From contig NC_050097.1 of NCBI RefSeq assembly GCF_902167145.1, positions 141,819,982 through 141,883,981 on the forward strand: a DNA stretch of 64,000 nt. The letters run 5' to 3'. The notes under the pieces are model-generated. The model saw only the letters and a program-made list of their open reading frames with translations. It was not told the DNA's origin and did not search any database. Of this stretch, positions 54,445-64,000 are shown in pieces (position 1 is the stretch's first letter; each line of letters begins with the position of its first letter). Source of the stretch: Zea mays (taxonomy: Eukaryota; Streptophyta; Magnoliopsida; Poales; Poaceae). A program made the position numbers and the translations under genes.

Positions 54445-55972
54445 CTTCGACGCCATCTCGCCCGACTTCTTCGATGACCTCGCCGACCTTCTCGAGATCT
54501 CACTCGCCAATAACCCGCGCCTCAACGCGTCCCAGGGCGGATGGGCGCTCCCGCGGGGGCTCGCCGACTCGTCGCTGCAGCTGCAGGCGCTCTCCCTCGA
54601 CAACTGCAGCCTCACCGGCGGGATCCCGGACTCCCTCGCCCGCCTCATGGGCCTCCAGAACCTCACGCTCTCCTACAACAACCTCTCCGGCCCCGTCCCC
54701 GCCGCGCTCAACGGCTCCGCCATCCAGAGGCTGTGGCTCAACATCCAGCAAGGGGACGCCAAGCTCTCCGGAACCCTCGACGTCGTCGCCACCATGACCG
54801 GCCTCCAGGAGCTCTGGCTCCACGGCAACGACTTCTCCGGCCCCGTCCCGGACGCCATCGCCGTCTGCAAGGAACTCTACACCGTCAGGCTTAACAACAA
54901 CCAGCTCCTCGGCCTCCTGCCGCCCGGCCTCGCCGCGCTCCCCGCGCTCCGGGAGCTCAAGCTCGACAACAACAACCTACTGGGCCCTGTCCCGGCGCTC
55001 AAGGCCCCCACTTTCACCTTCTCCGGGAACGAGTTCTGCGCCGCCAAACCCAGGGACGCCTGCGCCCCGGAGGTCATGGCGCTGCTGCACTTCCTCGCCG
55101 ACGTGTAGTACCCGACCAGGCTAGTCGGGACCTAGTCCGAGAACGACCCCTGCGCGGGCTGGCTCGGCGTCACCTGCGTCCAGGGAAAGGTCACCATGCT
55201 CAACCTGCCGGGGTACGGCCTCAACGGCACCGTCAGCCAGAGCCTCGCCAACGTCACCACGCTCTCCGACGTCAACCTCGCCAGGAACAACCTCACCGGC
55301 CGAGTGCTGGACAGCCTCACCAGGCTGGCCTCGCTCCAAACACCCGTGAACGACCTGTATGGCGCGCTGCCCGCATTCAGTCCCACCGTAGACGTGAACG
55401 TCACCGGCAATCTTAGCTTCAACACCACGGCGCCGCCAACGGATGCGCAGCCAAACGGCGAGTCCCCGCGGCCTCGTCCTACGCCTGGCGCACCTGCTGG
55501 TGCTGGGGGTAATAATAGTGCAGGGGGGATCCCTGGGAGTGGGAAGAAGGCCTCATCAGCTGTGTTGCTGGGCACAACCATTCCAGTCGCGGTGAGCGTG
55601 GTCGCCCTGGTCTCCGTGGGCTCCATGTTCTTGTGCAAGAGAAGAGCGTCGGGGCCGCCGCAGGCAGGCTCCGTGGTGGTGCATCCCCGTAATAGCTCTG
55701 ATCCGGACAACCTGGCCAAGATCGTGGTGGCCACCAACGACGGCAGCTGCAGCGGCACGTCCCATAGCGGGAGCAGCAGCAGCCAGGCTGGCGACGTGCA
55801 CATGGTGGAGGCCGGAAGTTTCGTGATCGCGGTGCAGGTCCTCCGTGGCGCCACAAGGAACTTCGCCTAGGACAATGTGCTTGGCCGTGGGGGATTTGGG
55901 GTCGTCTACAGAGGGGAGCTGCACGACGACACCATGATGGCAGAGGAGGAGAACTCACCGCCGCGACGCCGC
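54445..55972 (+). pseudogene. Captured TMK-like leucine-rich-repeat receptor kinase fragment
   Basis: Homology starts right at the inner edge of the left inverted repeat (FFDDLADLLEISLANNP). Leucine-rich repeats follow (LDNCSLTGGIPDSLARLMG, LWLHGNDFSGPVPDAIA), an island with ENDPCAGWLGVTC, a second repeat set (LNLPGYGLNGTVSQSLANV), the membrane segment TIPVAVSVVALVSVGSMFL, and the first kinase motif LGRGGFGVVYRGEL near 55875. It stops at the right inverted repeat, so almost all of the kinase is missing. In-frame stops at 55106-55108, 55133-55135 and 55868-55870. The arrangement of two repeat blocks around a non-repeat island is typical of TMK1-type kinases. No intron is evident. Confidence 0.85.
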
Positions 55973-56259
55973 AAGGAGCCGCAAGAGGAGACGGAGACGC
56001 AAGAGATGTCCACCCCGAGAGCACTCCAATTCCGCGATGGAGGAGAAGCAATGGAGACAAGAAGAGTACGTCAGACGGCGTCTGCGCACGGAGACGGTAA
56101 ACGGTGACAAGACACCGATACCTGTTTACGCAGCCTCAAGTGTTGTCTCGTATCCATTTTGAAGTTTGTCTGTCGCCTACGTCTCCAAAACAGAGAAGCC
56201 AACGTCAACACCTCCATTTCGTCGAATCCCCTTCTTTCTTCCATAATGGCAATTATCTC
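55973..56259 (-). repeat. Right terminal inverted repeat of the Mu element
   Basis: Inverted copy of 54155-54444, ending GGCAATTATCTC at 56259. Confidence 0.93.
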
Positions 56260-56268
56260 GGCTGGCGG

Positions 56269-56392
56269 AGATGCTACAATCGCTCGACCTCTCCGTCCAC
56301 CAGCTCACCTGTGGCATCCTCACCGAGATGTCGCTCTTCTTCAAGCTGCGCATGGATCTGTATTGCGCCATACCTGCCGACCTCTGCGAGTA
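56269..56392 (+). pseudogene. Second receptor-kinase fragment, right piece
   Basis: Resumes the leucine-rich-repeat frame after the second GGCTGGCGG copy: EMLQSLDLSVHQLTCG, TEMSLFFKLR, then AIPADLCEY, with about 30 repeat residues of the family apparently missing between the last two. Ends near 56392, where the TD1-like sequence comes back. Confidence 0.65.
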
Positions 56393-56660
56393 CTGACAGT
56401 GCCGATGCACTGCTAGTTCCTGGTGTTCAACCAGAGCTCGTTCGTGCGCAACCCGGGGCTGTGCACTGCAGAGCGTGCCCCCATCGTCCGTCAGCGGCGC
56501 GCGGTCGTTCTTCTGGCTAGGACGGCGGGACTCGAAGAAGCTGCTGGTGTGGCTGGTCATCCGCCTCACTCTGCTGATCCTGGTGGTCCTCTACAAGGTG
56601 GCCATGGCGAATGGAAAGCTGGTCGGAGCTAAATGGAGTGAAGGCCTAGTTTGGATACTT
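56393..56660 (+). pseudogene. CLAVATA1/TD1-like fragment, membrane-segment piece
   Basis: Continues the fragment at 52821-53100: FLVFNQSSFVRNPGLC, then in another frame PPSSVSGARSFFWLGRRDSK and the membrane segment KLLVWLVIRLTLLILVVLY. Contains a TAG near 56414 and a frameshift near 56470. Ends before any kinase motif. The order relative to the left piece matches a single gene interrupted by the 53101-56392 insert. Confidence 0.7.
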
Positions 56661-56795
56661 TGTGATTAGAGTGTTTTGAAGGGATTATAGTGGGGGTAAA
56701 TCTCCAATATATTAAATACTCTCTTAATACATCTTATTTCACTTCAATCCCACTCATTACTAAGGAAACAGTAGCACAAGTCCAAACATGCAGCA
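56645..56795. mobile_element. MITE-like element
   Basis: The left end CCTAGTTTGGATACTTTGTG and the right end CACAAGTCCAAACATGC are imperfect inverted repeats about 150 bp apart, with AT-rich DNA between. A GTTTGGA-type terminus is frequent in small plant DNA elements. Class not determined. Confidence 0.45.
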
Positions 56796-57193
56796 ATTAG
56801 AACATGTACAAATTAACTCGAAGAGACTAGCAGTACGAAACAGAGTTTTATTAGCGGTTTTATTAATAGAACCATCATGGTAAATACATGATCCTTATTG
56901 ATGGTTTTCTTTAGAAAATCATCCGCAAAGATGCATCTGCACTACTAGTGGCTTTTAACCTAGCACCACTATAGATAATTCGAAAAAAAAATTAAAACTG
57001 GCATCGGATGGAGAAATAGTTTGAATGAATGTAGCACTACTTGAAAAGATCTACATCTTTGTAGCTGACTACTTCATTTGAAATCATTTGTACCCAAAAT
57101 TATGTTTGTATTTCTCACATTTGAAATTCAAAATTTTCAATGGAGAAACCATCAAAATCAAAGTTGTAGATTCTAAAAAGTTATACAACTTCA
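56796..57193. other. AT-rich intergenic DNA, nothing recognised
   Basis: Low-complexity AT-rich sequence. No coding frame, repeat family or RNA gene that I can support. Confidence 0.5.
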
Positions 57194-57195
57194 TA

Positions 57196-57453
57196 CCCCC
57201 TCCATCCACAAATTTTGGTCGTTCTCAATTTTCGAGGAGTCAAATATTTTTAACTTTGACCACATTTATACGAGAAAATATTAATATATATAGTACATAA
57301 TTTATATTATTAGATAGATCTTTGAATCTATATTTATAATAACATTATTCGAAGATACAAACAATGTTTATATATTCTATAAACCAAGTCAAACTTAAAA
57401 GTTTGACCGACACGAATAACATAGCGACAAACATTCGTAGACGGATGGAGCAG
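57196..57453. mobile_element. Stowaway-like MITE
   Basis: Ends CCCCCTCCATCC and GGATGGAGCAG form short inverted repeats of the CTCCCTCC type, with TA directly on the left (57194-57195). AT-rich interior with a TTTGACC-type subterminal stretch on both sides. The right flank lacks a clean TA. Confidence 0.55.
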
Positions 57454-57961
57454 TTTACAAATTTTTTTATTTTGACTTGTTTAGGATGTCAAATACTAAT
57501 TTAAAACCTGGATAAAGGTAAAACTTGGTGGACAAATATGGTAAATGGACACGAGAGTCATATGTGTGCAATGGTTAGGGGAAGATCACTTGACGACGGA
57601 GCTAGAGGATTTGAACCCCGTCAATTGCGCATTTTTCTCGTGAAAAATCACGTGTGGCTGCCCCATATGGTCTCACTAGTTTTTTTCGAAAAATCACGTC
57701 TGACTGGAATTCTTGATTTTCACTGGCCTTTAACCCTTGCAGTTAGTAAAGACGCCCATAAGATCTTGTTCCGTTACATGTGGTCCGAGAGTATTGTGAA
57801 GGATTAAATCCCTACTAGTAAAAACTAAATAGAAATGTATTTTAATCTCCTCAATCCGCCCCTATGATCTCTATTGAACCGAAGGAGACCTAAAAATAGT
57901 TGGAAACCAATAGTTGTGCTTGTGCCATATGCCTATAACTCTTATTGTGGCATAACCTTTA
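57454..57961. other. Intergenic DNA, nothing recognised
   Basis: An 89-codon open frame (57538-57807) starts here but shows no domain and no coding signature that I trust. No other feature seen. Confidence 0.45.
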
Positions 57962-58101
57962 GACCCTGTTCGATTTGTGATGGATTAGAAGTGATTAAAT
58001 CACCTCCTATTTAAATTTAAATATGGGGATTTAGTCTCCTCAAATCTAGGGATTTAATCCTCTCATATCCTCCTAAACCTACCACTAACCGAACAAAAGT
58101 C
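57962..58101. mobile_element. Small MITE-like element
   Basis: Left end GACCCTGTTCGATTTG and right end CGAACAAAAGTC are imperfect inverted repeats 140 bp apart, enclosing a TTTAAATTTAAAT stretch. GACCCTGTTCG-type ends are common in grass MITEs. Target duplication unclear. Confidence 0.4.
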
Positions 58102-59017
58102 TCTAGATGTTTGGGTTGGAGGGGGGGCTTTTTAGTCGTTGTTTTGGTATTGTACCTAGTAACGTAAAAAAGTTCTGCATTTCCACTCCTAGGAGCAGAT
58201 GCGAAGGGTCTACAAGAGCACATGTGATGGCGTTAATTTGTCAGTCCATCTCTCTATATCAACTTCCAGTGCCATCACTTCAGTGTTAATGTTTATGAAA
58301 ACAAAAATAAGTTCTGAATTTTTTTTGAAAAGTGAATTCGTAGCAATAAATTTAAAAATGGGTTCCGCATTCATTGGCACGATATACAAAACCACCTATA
58401 AATATAGTGCTTCCTGTTCTGCAAATACTCAATTGAATGCAAGCTAGCTAGCAGAACAGCACAGGGTAAGCTCCTGGCAGAGATGAATAGGATGAAAGAG
58501 TTGAGAACCAAGAGGGAGACGGCAATTCCTCATTTTATTCTCGGGATAGGAGGCAAAAGAAAATTATTACTTATCTGTGGATGAATGGGAACCTAGAGGG
58601 AGACTGCAATTCCTCATCTATAGCTCCCTTTCCAGATTTCAATCAAGCTTCATTCTGGCTAGATATTACCATATAGGTCTCAAAGTTAAATGTTGCTCTT
58701 CATCTGGAATAAACGTGTGGATGGAGCTTGGGGGCACGAAGGGCATAGTCTACGTTGTAGATGTACAGACCAATAGTATTGTTGACAGTTTGTCCACAAA
58801 CTTAGACCTCAACCAACATATAGCGAAAATTGAAGGGGTGAAGAGACACAAATATTACAACGAGCACTGATTATTTGAGTAATGTAAGCCGGGAGCAATA
58901 TACAAAAATTGAGCCATAGTATTTCTATCTTTACCAATAATAGCAGGGCATTTTACATTTTAAATATGTGGCACAAGACATAAATTAATTGTTGCCTCAT
59001 TTTCACGATATCAAAGT
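58102..59017. other. Intergenic DNA, no supported gene
   Basis: Includes a 97-codon open frame at 58577-58870 without recognisable domain. A direct repeat of GGGAGAC(G/T)GCAATTCCTCAT occurs near 58513 and 58599. Otherwise nothing seen. Confidence 0.4.
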
Positions 59018-60150
59018 CACTACAACAAAATTGATTTTCGGAGACTCACATGGTTCATTTACAGAGACGACACCTTAGCTCATGTACAATGTAGATACCA
59101 CAACACGGTTCTCCAAGTATAAAGCACATCTAAGACATAGTTGAGTACAAAGAGTGTTTTTAAAGTCTTATATCTTATTTAATGCTTCATAATCTCTGTA
59201 TTAATGCTCCAGCCAGTGGAGAAGTAGAAGAGAACAGAAATAACCCACAAGACACAACAGACCGTACCATATCGTTCCTTCGTCACGTGAAGAAACGATG
59301 CCTCAGTATTTTTACAAATAACCCCATAAACACCATTTAAGATATGGGTTAGTAAATGGCTTTGTACATGTCCTTATTTCCTACCTCCTCCATAAATCAA
59401 AGAGGGTCCAATTTCCCAAGCTACCTATATAAATTGACTTGCGTATAGTCACACTTTTAATTGTTTAACCTCTACAAATAGTAATTTACAGAGACATGCC
59501 TCTCTTATGCCTAATAAAATTTATAGATGTGGCATATAGGACGTCCGCATTTATAGATAGTTGTTGAAAGAATATCATAACTTTTCATATAAAATCGGAT
59601 AAAGATATTATTTAATATCAAAATTATAGAGATCCATAGAATCTGCAACTTTTCACTGTCATTTTTATTTGAAATATATAAAGGACCAAAATTTTGTTTG
59701 AAATTTTTTAACTTTGTAATTCAACATTTACATATTTTGGATGGCCTCTAATATCGACATTGATTATAACAAATTTCTAGATCCTAAAGCGATCTATGAT
59801 TTAGTAGTTTATAGGTTTTAGCTTTCAAGTCATTTGTAGTCTCTATTCATTTTAAAATAACATTGGTTGTTCACATGATCAATATAGAAGTTTAAGTTCT
59901 CCATACATTCTATAGCTTTATTTATAAGTACTTGATCTAAAATTATTTATAGTCCTAGTTATTATGACATCCCAAAGGTTTTAATTTTAGGTTGTGAATA
60001 GAAACCTCTAAAGAAATTAAATTATTTTGATATTTATATAAAAGTTTCCAAGAATAGTTTACAGTTTGCAATGTATAGTAAACAATAGATTAGCTACATG
60101 CGTCTGAAAGGACATTTTAAATAGAGTGGTCATTTGGTATGGCTACGTTT
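59018..60150 (+). mobile_element. CACTA-like terminus and AT-rich remnant
   Basis: CACTACAACAAAA at 59018 is the form of a CACTA-transposon end, and TTTACAGAGAC recurs at about 59050 and 59486 as subterminal repeats would. I find no matching TAGTG end, so the right limit is arbitrary. The remaining AT-rich sequence has no gene. Confidence 0.35.
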
Positions 60151-61007
60151 CTAACTCTTTAACTTTGCCTTTCGAATTGTCCCGCAAGGTAATCTAGTCT
60201 TTATCATCTACTTCTTCATCTAATTAGGTGAACATTCATGGGTCATCAGTCATATGTTTAGCGCAACCACTATCTATTGTCCAATGAGTTCCATTGTTCT
60301 TGTAGTTCACCTACATGCAAGGAGTATCAAGCTTAACGATTAGACACCCAAACTAAATGGGGGCCTACCACTTTGTCAACTAACCACTTAGCAACCTAAA
60401 TATTTTTGGGCATACTCTTGTTCAGTGGATCTATGAATGTGACCTTGTCCTTTCCACTTGTGTCTTTTGTGATCAAATAGTGAGCATTGAAGGAAAAAAG
60501 TCTTCAGTGTTGAGGCAAAAGGGTTGGTCGTATGGATTTGCAATTATGAGAGAGGTGTCCTTTTCCACACTCAAAACAATTTTTAGGCTTAGGGACTTGT
60601 TTTTTACTTGTGCCTTATTTTTCTTAAAGGTTTGGTATCCAATACCAATTCTATACACTTTCATGATAGTGTTCATAAGAAGCTCATTTTGTAGGTATTG
60701 GCCTTTGTTAAATTTCTACAAACCTGTAGCAAGATGATTCTTTTCTTGTTTGGGTTTTCTTATTTTCTTCCCTAAGTCTTCCATTATCATGAGTCATTTC
60801 TTTATCAACATCTTTCGTCTATATGGCAATGTTTTGTTTAGTGTCAATCTCTAATGTGATTTTGTCAATCTTGTCAATCTTTAGCTTCTCATTCTCAAAT
60901 GTGATTTTGCCAATCTTGTCAAGAAGTCTTTTCTCTTCCACTTGATGGCATATATGATTAGCTCCTTGGTCATGATTCATACTCAAGCCCTCACATGAAG
61001 TGGCTAT
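60151..61007 (-). pseudogene. Decayed Copia gag/protease remnant
   Basis: On the minus strand I can read WTIDSGCAKHMTDDP near 60230-60290 (the Copia protease DSG site), a knuckle-like CFECGKGHLSHNC near 60560-60600 (one residue shorter than the standard spacing), and a Lys/Glu/Ile-rich coiled-coil-like part to about 61000. Many stops and shifts. It runs up to the LTR at 61008 but probably belongs to an older element. Confidence 0.6.
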
Positions 61008-62393
61008 TGAGAGCACCTAGAGGGGGTGAATAGGTGATCCTGCAAAAATAGCTTAAAATAGGACAGACTTGGTCTAATAATTGAGTTAGAATAAAGTAAG
61101 ACTAAGTTCGGATGAGAAGAAGAGAGAATTTTCCCCTTCACTTGATTGCTTTATCAAGATATGAATTAAACTTAGAGCAATATTACAAGTGAGAATAGAG
61201 AACTTAGGAAGAAGGAAAATCATGATAAAGTAAATGACAGAAGACATAATGATTTTTATCCCATGGTTTGGCCAAAGCCTACCTCCACATTGTGGTATCC
61301 TTCTTCGGACAAGGGTTGCAATCAACCCCTTTCAAGAAATCCAAAGATCAAACTTGAAAGCCACGATTTCTTCCTTATATCAATTTCTCGTTTGTGAGGA
61401 ATCTCCACCAATTGGAGTCTCTCACAACCTTACAAGATGATCACAATCAAAATCAGAGCGCGAGTACAAGATCACTCAAGAACAACTCAAAACTGGCACT
61501 CGAATCTCTCTCAAATCACTAGAGGACGTGGTCGTAGAGTGTCGGGGTGTTGGTGTGCTCTTGAGATGCTTGTGTACTAAATGGAGGTGCATAGGGGTCC
61601 CTTTTGTAGCCCCAAGGGGCCTACGAGCCGTTGGAGTCTTCATTTGGAAGTTTCAAAATGCTCCTATCTGCGAGTGTACCGGATTATCCGGCGCGCCACC
61701 GAATAGTGCAAAGTAAAAGTCACCAGATCGCTTGATTGGCGTTGTTTCCTTTCCTGGGGACCCAGGTTGACCGTTGGGCGCCAGGCAGCAGAGCTGAAGT
61801 AGCCATTAGAGAAGTCACTAGACTGTCTGGTGTGGATGCCCAGACCGTCCGGTGAATTTTAACAAAAATTCTCGAGGCCGTGGACTTTAGTCGAACAATC
61901 ACCAAACTATCCGATGCTCACCGAACTGTCTGGTGATGTCACGGGACCGTCCGGTGCTGCCCAGTTCAGCACAAGTTTGGCTCTTTTGAGCCAAACGCCT
62001 CTAACTTCTTTTGACTTTCCTTGAGGAGTTCCATAGAACTTAGCCAAACATAGCTCATAAAATAATTTACTCTAGGATTTGCAATATGCACAAAACTAAG
62101 TCCAAATGTCACGTTTTTGCATGAATGAGTTAGTAGCCAAAACAAAGTGCTAGAAACTTAAAGTGGGGTATGTGAAACTTATTCAAACACTCAAAAACCT
62201 CATGTTTATGTTGATTTTCTCAAAGTTGCACTTTTGGCCCTTCATTTTTTGCTCATTTTGACTTGATCTCCTCAACTAGCCTTCAAGTCATCCTATGCTC
62301 ATACTCATGTGAACATAGTTAGTTCAAGATCGAGTGTTGATCACTTAATCACCAAAATAGGTAAAAATGGCCCTATGGCACATTTACCTTTCA
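61008..62393 (-). repeat. LTR of Sirevirus G, minus strand
   Basis: Begins TGAGAGCACCTAGAGG and ends ACCTTTCA, then AGCTCCCCCTTTTAGGTG, the polypurine-tract complement. It is therefore the 3' LTR of a minus-strand element whose body should continue to the right. Its palindromes are degraded, so it is older than the LTRs of A, B and E. A minus-strand GGGGCTACAAAAGGG stands where those have the TATA box. Confidence 0.78.
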
Positions 62394-62420
62394 AGCTCCC
62401 CCTTTTAGGTGATTTATGCC
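62394..62420 (-). other. First bases of the body of element G, cut by element F
   Basis: The polypurine-tract complement and GTGATTTATGCC, as found after the left LTRs of B and E. Ends where element F begins. Confidence 0.65.
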
Positions 62421-63837
62421 TAAAAGCATATAGGCCCTGGTTGGTTTTAGTGATTAATGACAACGTAATATTTTATGTGACTAAGTGTGTTTTGCAGAGA
62501 CAAATGGTAAGTTAGGTCACATTACAGGAAGAAGTACTACAATGGTGAAAACAATCCCTAAGATAAGAACTTGAAGCGACGGCTGAAACGATGAAACAAA
62601 AGATGAAGGTCTTCGTATTCTGAGTGTCAAGGAGTTGCGGGCACTCGGTATAGAGTTAGGTCTTTTATTTTGTTTTAGCCGTAATATAAAGAGGGGTTGT
62701 CGATGAGTAGTTGGACCAAGAGAGTTTTAGTGTAGTGTTGGTGCATATTCACACTCACATATAGTGCTAGGTGTCACTCTAGAACATACTCACAAGTTAG
62801 AACGAAAACGGATTCGAAAAACATAAGAAAACAGGACTTAGGGTTTCTAGTGTAGGGGCACCGGACTCTCCGGTGTGCACCGGACTGTCCGGTGCGCCCT
62901 CTATCGGTGGGGCCAGGCTAGTCCGGGGAAGACCCTTCCCCTTACCAGAAACCCGAGAGCACAGAGTTCAGAAATCAAATTTTAGCCGGCACACCGGACT
63001 GTCCGGTGTGCCAACTGCCCAACGGCTAGCTATCAGAACTAGCCGTTGGAAGTTACCTTTGGCGCACCGGTGGCGCACCGGACTGTCCGGTCTGCCCATG
63101 CGTAGCCAAGGTTGGTAACAGCTAGTTGGTGGGTGAGGGCTATTTATACCCCCTCCACCCACCATATTGATTGTCTTGCTGCCCACATTTACTCCTACAC
63201 ATTGCTAGAGCATTGCAAGCACCACAAAGCTTAGTGAGGTGATTAGAAAATCTTAATCCCGCATTTGGACCTCATTAGTGCTAGTGAGAGCCACCTAGAG
63301 CACACACCGCATACATTAGGCTTCTCTTGGTCAAGTGAAAGTCTACGACTTGTTACTCTTGGTGATTGGCGTCACCTATACGGCTTGGTGGCGTTGGGAG
63401 CTCGGTGATCACCTTGGAGGATTTGTTGGTGACCCGGCTCGTGATTATAAGCGGTCGTGAGGGTTCCACCGCGCCGGAGTGGCAAAGGATCATCTCATAG
63501 TGAGCACTTAGTTCTTGCAAGGACCAAGGGGGAGTGATACCCTTGCGCGGGTGCTCAAACGAGGACTAGGGAAGAGTGCCGACTCTTCGATACCTCGTGA
63601 AAAAATTGGAGGAGTCTTCTAAACTTTGCTTTACATTCCGCACTTAATTCAAGCATTTTACCTTGTTGACTTGTTTAGCAAGTAGTTGTAGTATTGTCTT
63701 AGCATTGTTGTATTTCTACTAGTATTATCCTATTGCTAGTTGTTGGGGTGAAGTTGGGCTCTTGCTTAGGGTTTAATTATTGTTGATTTTTTATAAAAGC
63801 CCAATTCACCCCCCTCTTGGGCATCGTGATCCTTTCA
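62421..63837 (+). repeat. 5' LTR of element F
   Basis: About 1417 bp. Contains CACCGGAC..GTCCGGTG palindromes near 62868, 62995 and 63066 and a TATA-like CTATTTATAC at 63140-63149. The start is inferred from related elements because its terminal TG appears mutated to TA. Confidence 0.72.
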
Positions 63838-63839
63838 AT

Positions 63840-63851
63840 TGGTATCAGAGC
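63840..63851 (+). other. Primer-binding site of element F
   Basis: TGGTATCAGAGC, a perfect initiator Met-tRNA match, two bases after the LTR. Confidence 0.88.
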
Positions 63852-63889
63852 CTTTTTGCTCTTAGATTAGCTTAACTGCTAGAGTAGCG

Positions 63890-64000
63890 ATGTCCGGTGG
63901 GGATGGACCTCCTCCCGTTTTTGATGGTGACGATTTTCCATATTGGAAAATTCGTATGGAAGCATATTTAGAGGCTATAGACATTGGTGTCTACAAAGCC
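63890..64000 (+). CDS. gag: Element F gag, N-terminal 37 codons
   Basis: An ATG at 63890 starts MSGGDGPPPVFDGDDFPYWK and continues to the window edge. The FDGxxFxYWKxRMExYL pattern is the beginning of UBN2/DUF4219-type Copia Gag. It cannot be judged for integrity. Confidence 0.82.
   Translation, partial: MSGGDGPPPVFDGDDFPYWKIRMEAYLEAIDIGVYKA

Larger units (their letters stand above)
54155..56259 (+). mobile_element. Mutator (Mu) element carrying a TMK-like receptor-kinase fragment (Pack-MULE type)
   Basis: 2105 bp, bounded by long inverted repeats beginning GAGATAATTGCCATTATGG, the maize Mu terminus as I know it, and by a perfect 9-bp duplication. Each inverted repeat is about 290 bp; I count around 16 differences between them. 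The inside is a captured host sequence with leucine-rich repeats, a membrane segment and the glycine loop of a kinase. No transposase gene is present, so it is nonautonomous and would need MuDR-type transposase in trans. Confidence 0.95.
62421..64000 (+). mobile_element. Copia element F (Sirevirus-like), + strand, runs off the right edge
   Basis: LTR (62421-63837), Met-type primer site and the start of gag are visible. The LTR starts TAAAAGCATATAGG, where TGAAAG would be expected, and ends CCTTTCA. The orientation is opposite to the other Copia copies here. Confidence 0.8.

Noticed and set aside
54065..55108. A 347-codon frame as an intact leucine-rich-repeat gene
   Set aside because: It begins outside the Mu element and runs through the inverted repeat into the captured fragment, which ends at nonsense codons. 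It is a pseudogene inside a transposon.
52683..56660. The receptor-fragment mosaic as a Helitron
   Set aside because: No TC start, no hairpin followed by CTRR at a plausible 3' end, and the internal boundaries are explained by a retroelement-like insert and a Mu element with target duplication.
58577..58870. 97-codon frame in the intergenic region
   Set aside because: No domain, no promoter context and AT-rich chance composition.
60151..62393. Copia remnant plus following LTR as one element
   Set aside because: The polypurine-tract complement lies right of the LTR, so the LTR belongs to an element extending to the right.

Overview
The window is nuclear DNA of a grass, almost certainly maize (Zea mays). 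I recognise a Huck-type Gypsy element, several Sireviruses of the Opie/Ji group with long arrays of the CACCGGAC..GTCCGGTG palindrome in their LTRs, a short-LTR Gypsy element, and a Mutator element with the classical Mu terminal sequence. No bacterial gene, rRNA, tRNA or intact host gene was found. About 80 percent of the window is one nest of LTR retrotransposons.

Layout. (1) 1-52682: a Huck-like Gypsy element on the + strand. Its 5' LTR lies left of the window and its 3' LTR is 51235-52682. Its gag-pol frame carries six in-frame stops and one frameshift. Two Sireviruses sit in it. (2) 5629-37484: Sirevirus A, minus strand, target duplication GTCCC, inserted in the Huck integrase. (3) 10649-33239: Sirevirus B, minus strand, inside the pol of A. 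(4) Inside B: Gypsy element C (12048-21433, + strand, target duplication ATAGA) and a 4.3-kb element D (27559-31901) that looks like a solo LTR. (5) 39302-48270: Sirevirus E, minus strand, target duplication GATAC, in the noncoding 3' part of Huck. E is complete, with open gag and pol frames. LTR divergence counted by eye is about 2.5 percent for A, 3 percent for B, 0.3 percent for C and 0.25 percent for E, so C and E are recent.

Right of Huck (52683-56660) is a mosaic of receptor-kinase gene pieces. A decayed CLAVATA1/TD1-like fragment is split by a retroelement-like insert, which has an LTR-like stretch, a Met-tRNA-like primer site and a gag-like frame running into a second leucine-rich-repeat fragment. 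That second fragment is split by a Mu element (54155-56259) with ~290-bp inverted repeats, a perfect 9-bp target duplication and a captured TMK-type receptor-kinase fragment. From 56660 to 61007 the DNA is AT-rich with MITE-like elements, a CACTA-like terminus and a worn Copia remnant. The window closes with a Sirevirus LTR (61008-62393) cut by a plus-strand Copia element whose LTR, primer site and first 37 gag codons are visible.

Most unusual item: element C has an uninterrupted protease-RT-RNase H-integrase frame but no recognisable gag. On the opposite strand it carries what reads as a complete three-exon gene (17520-20414) with its own TATA box and two short introns whose removal keeps the frame. 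The protein resembles the plant 'putative gypsy-type transposon' (Transposase_28) family. Because the gene is antisense to the genomic RNA, its introns would survive reverse transcription.
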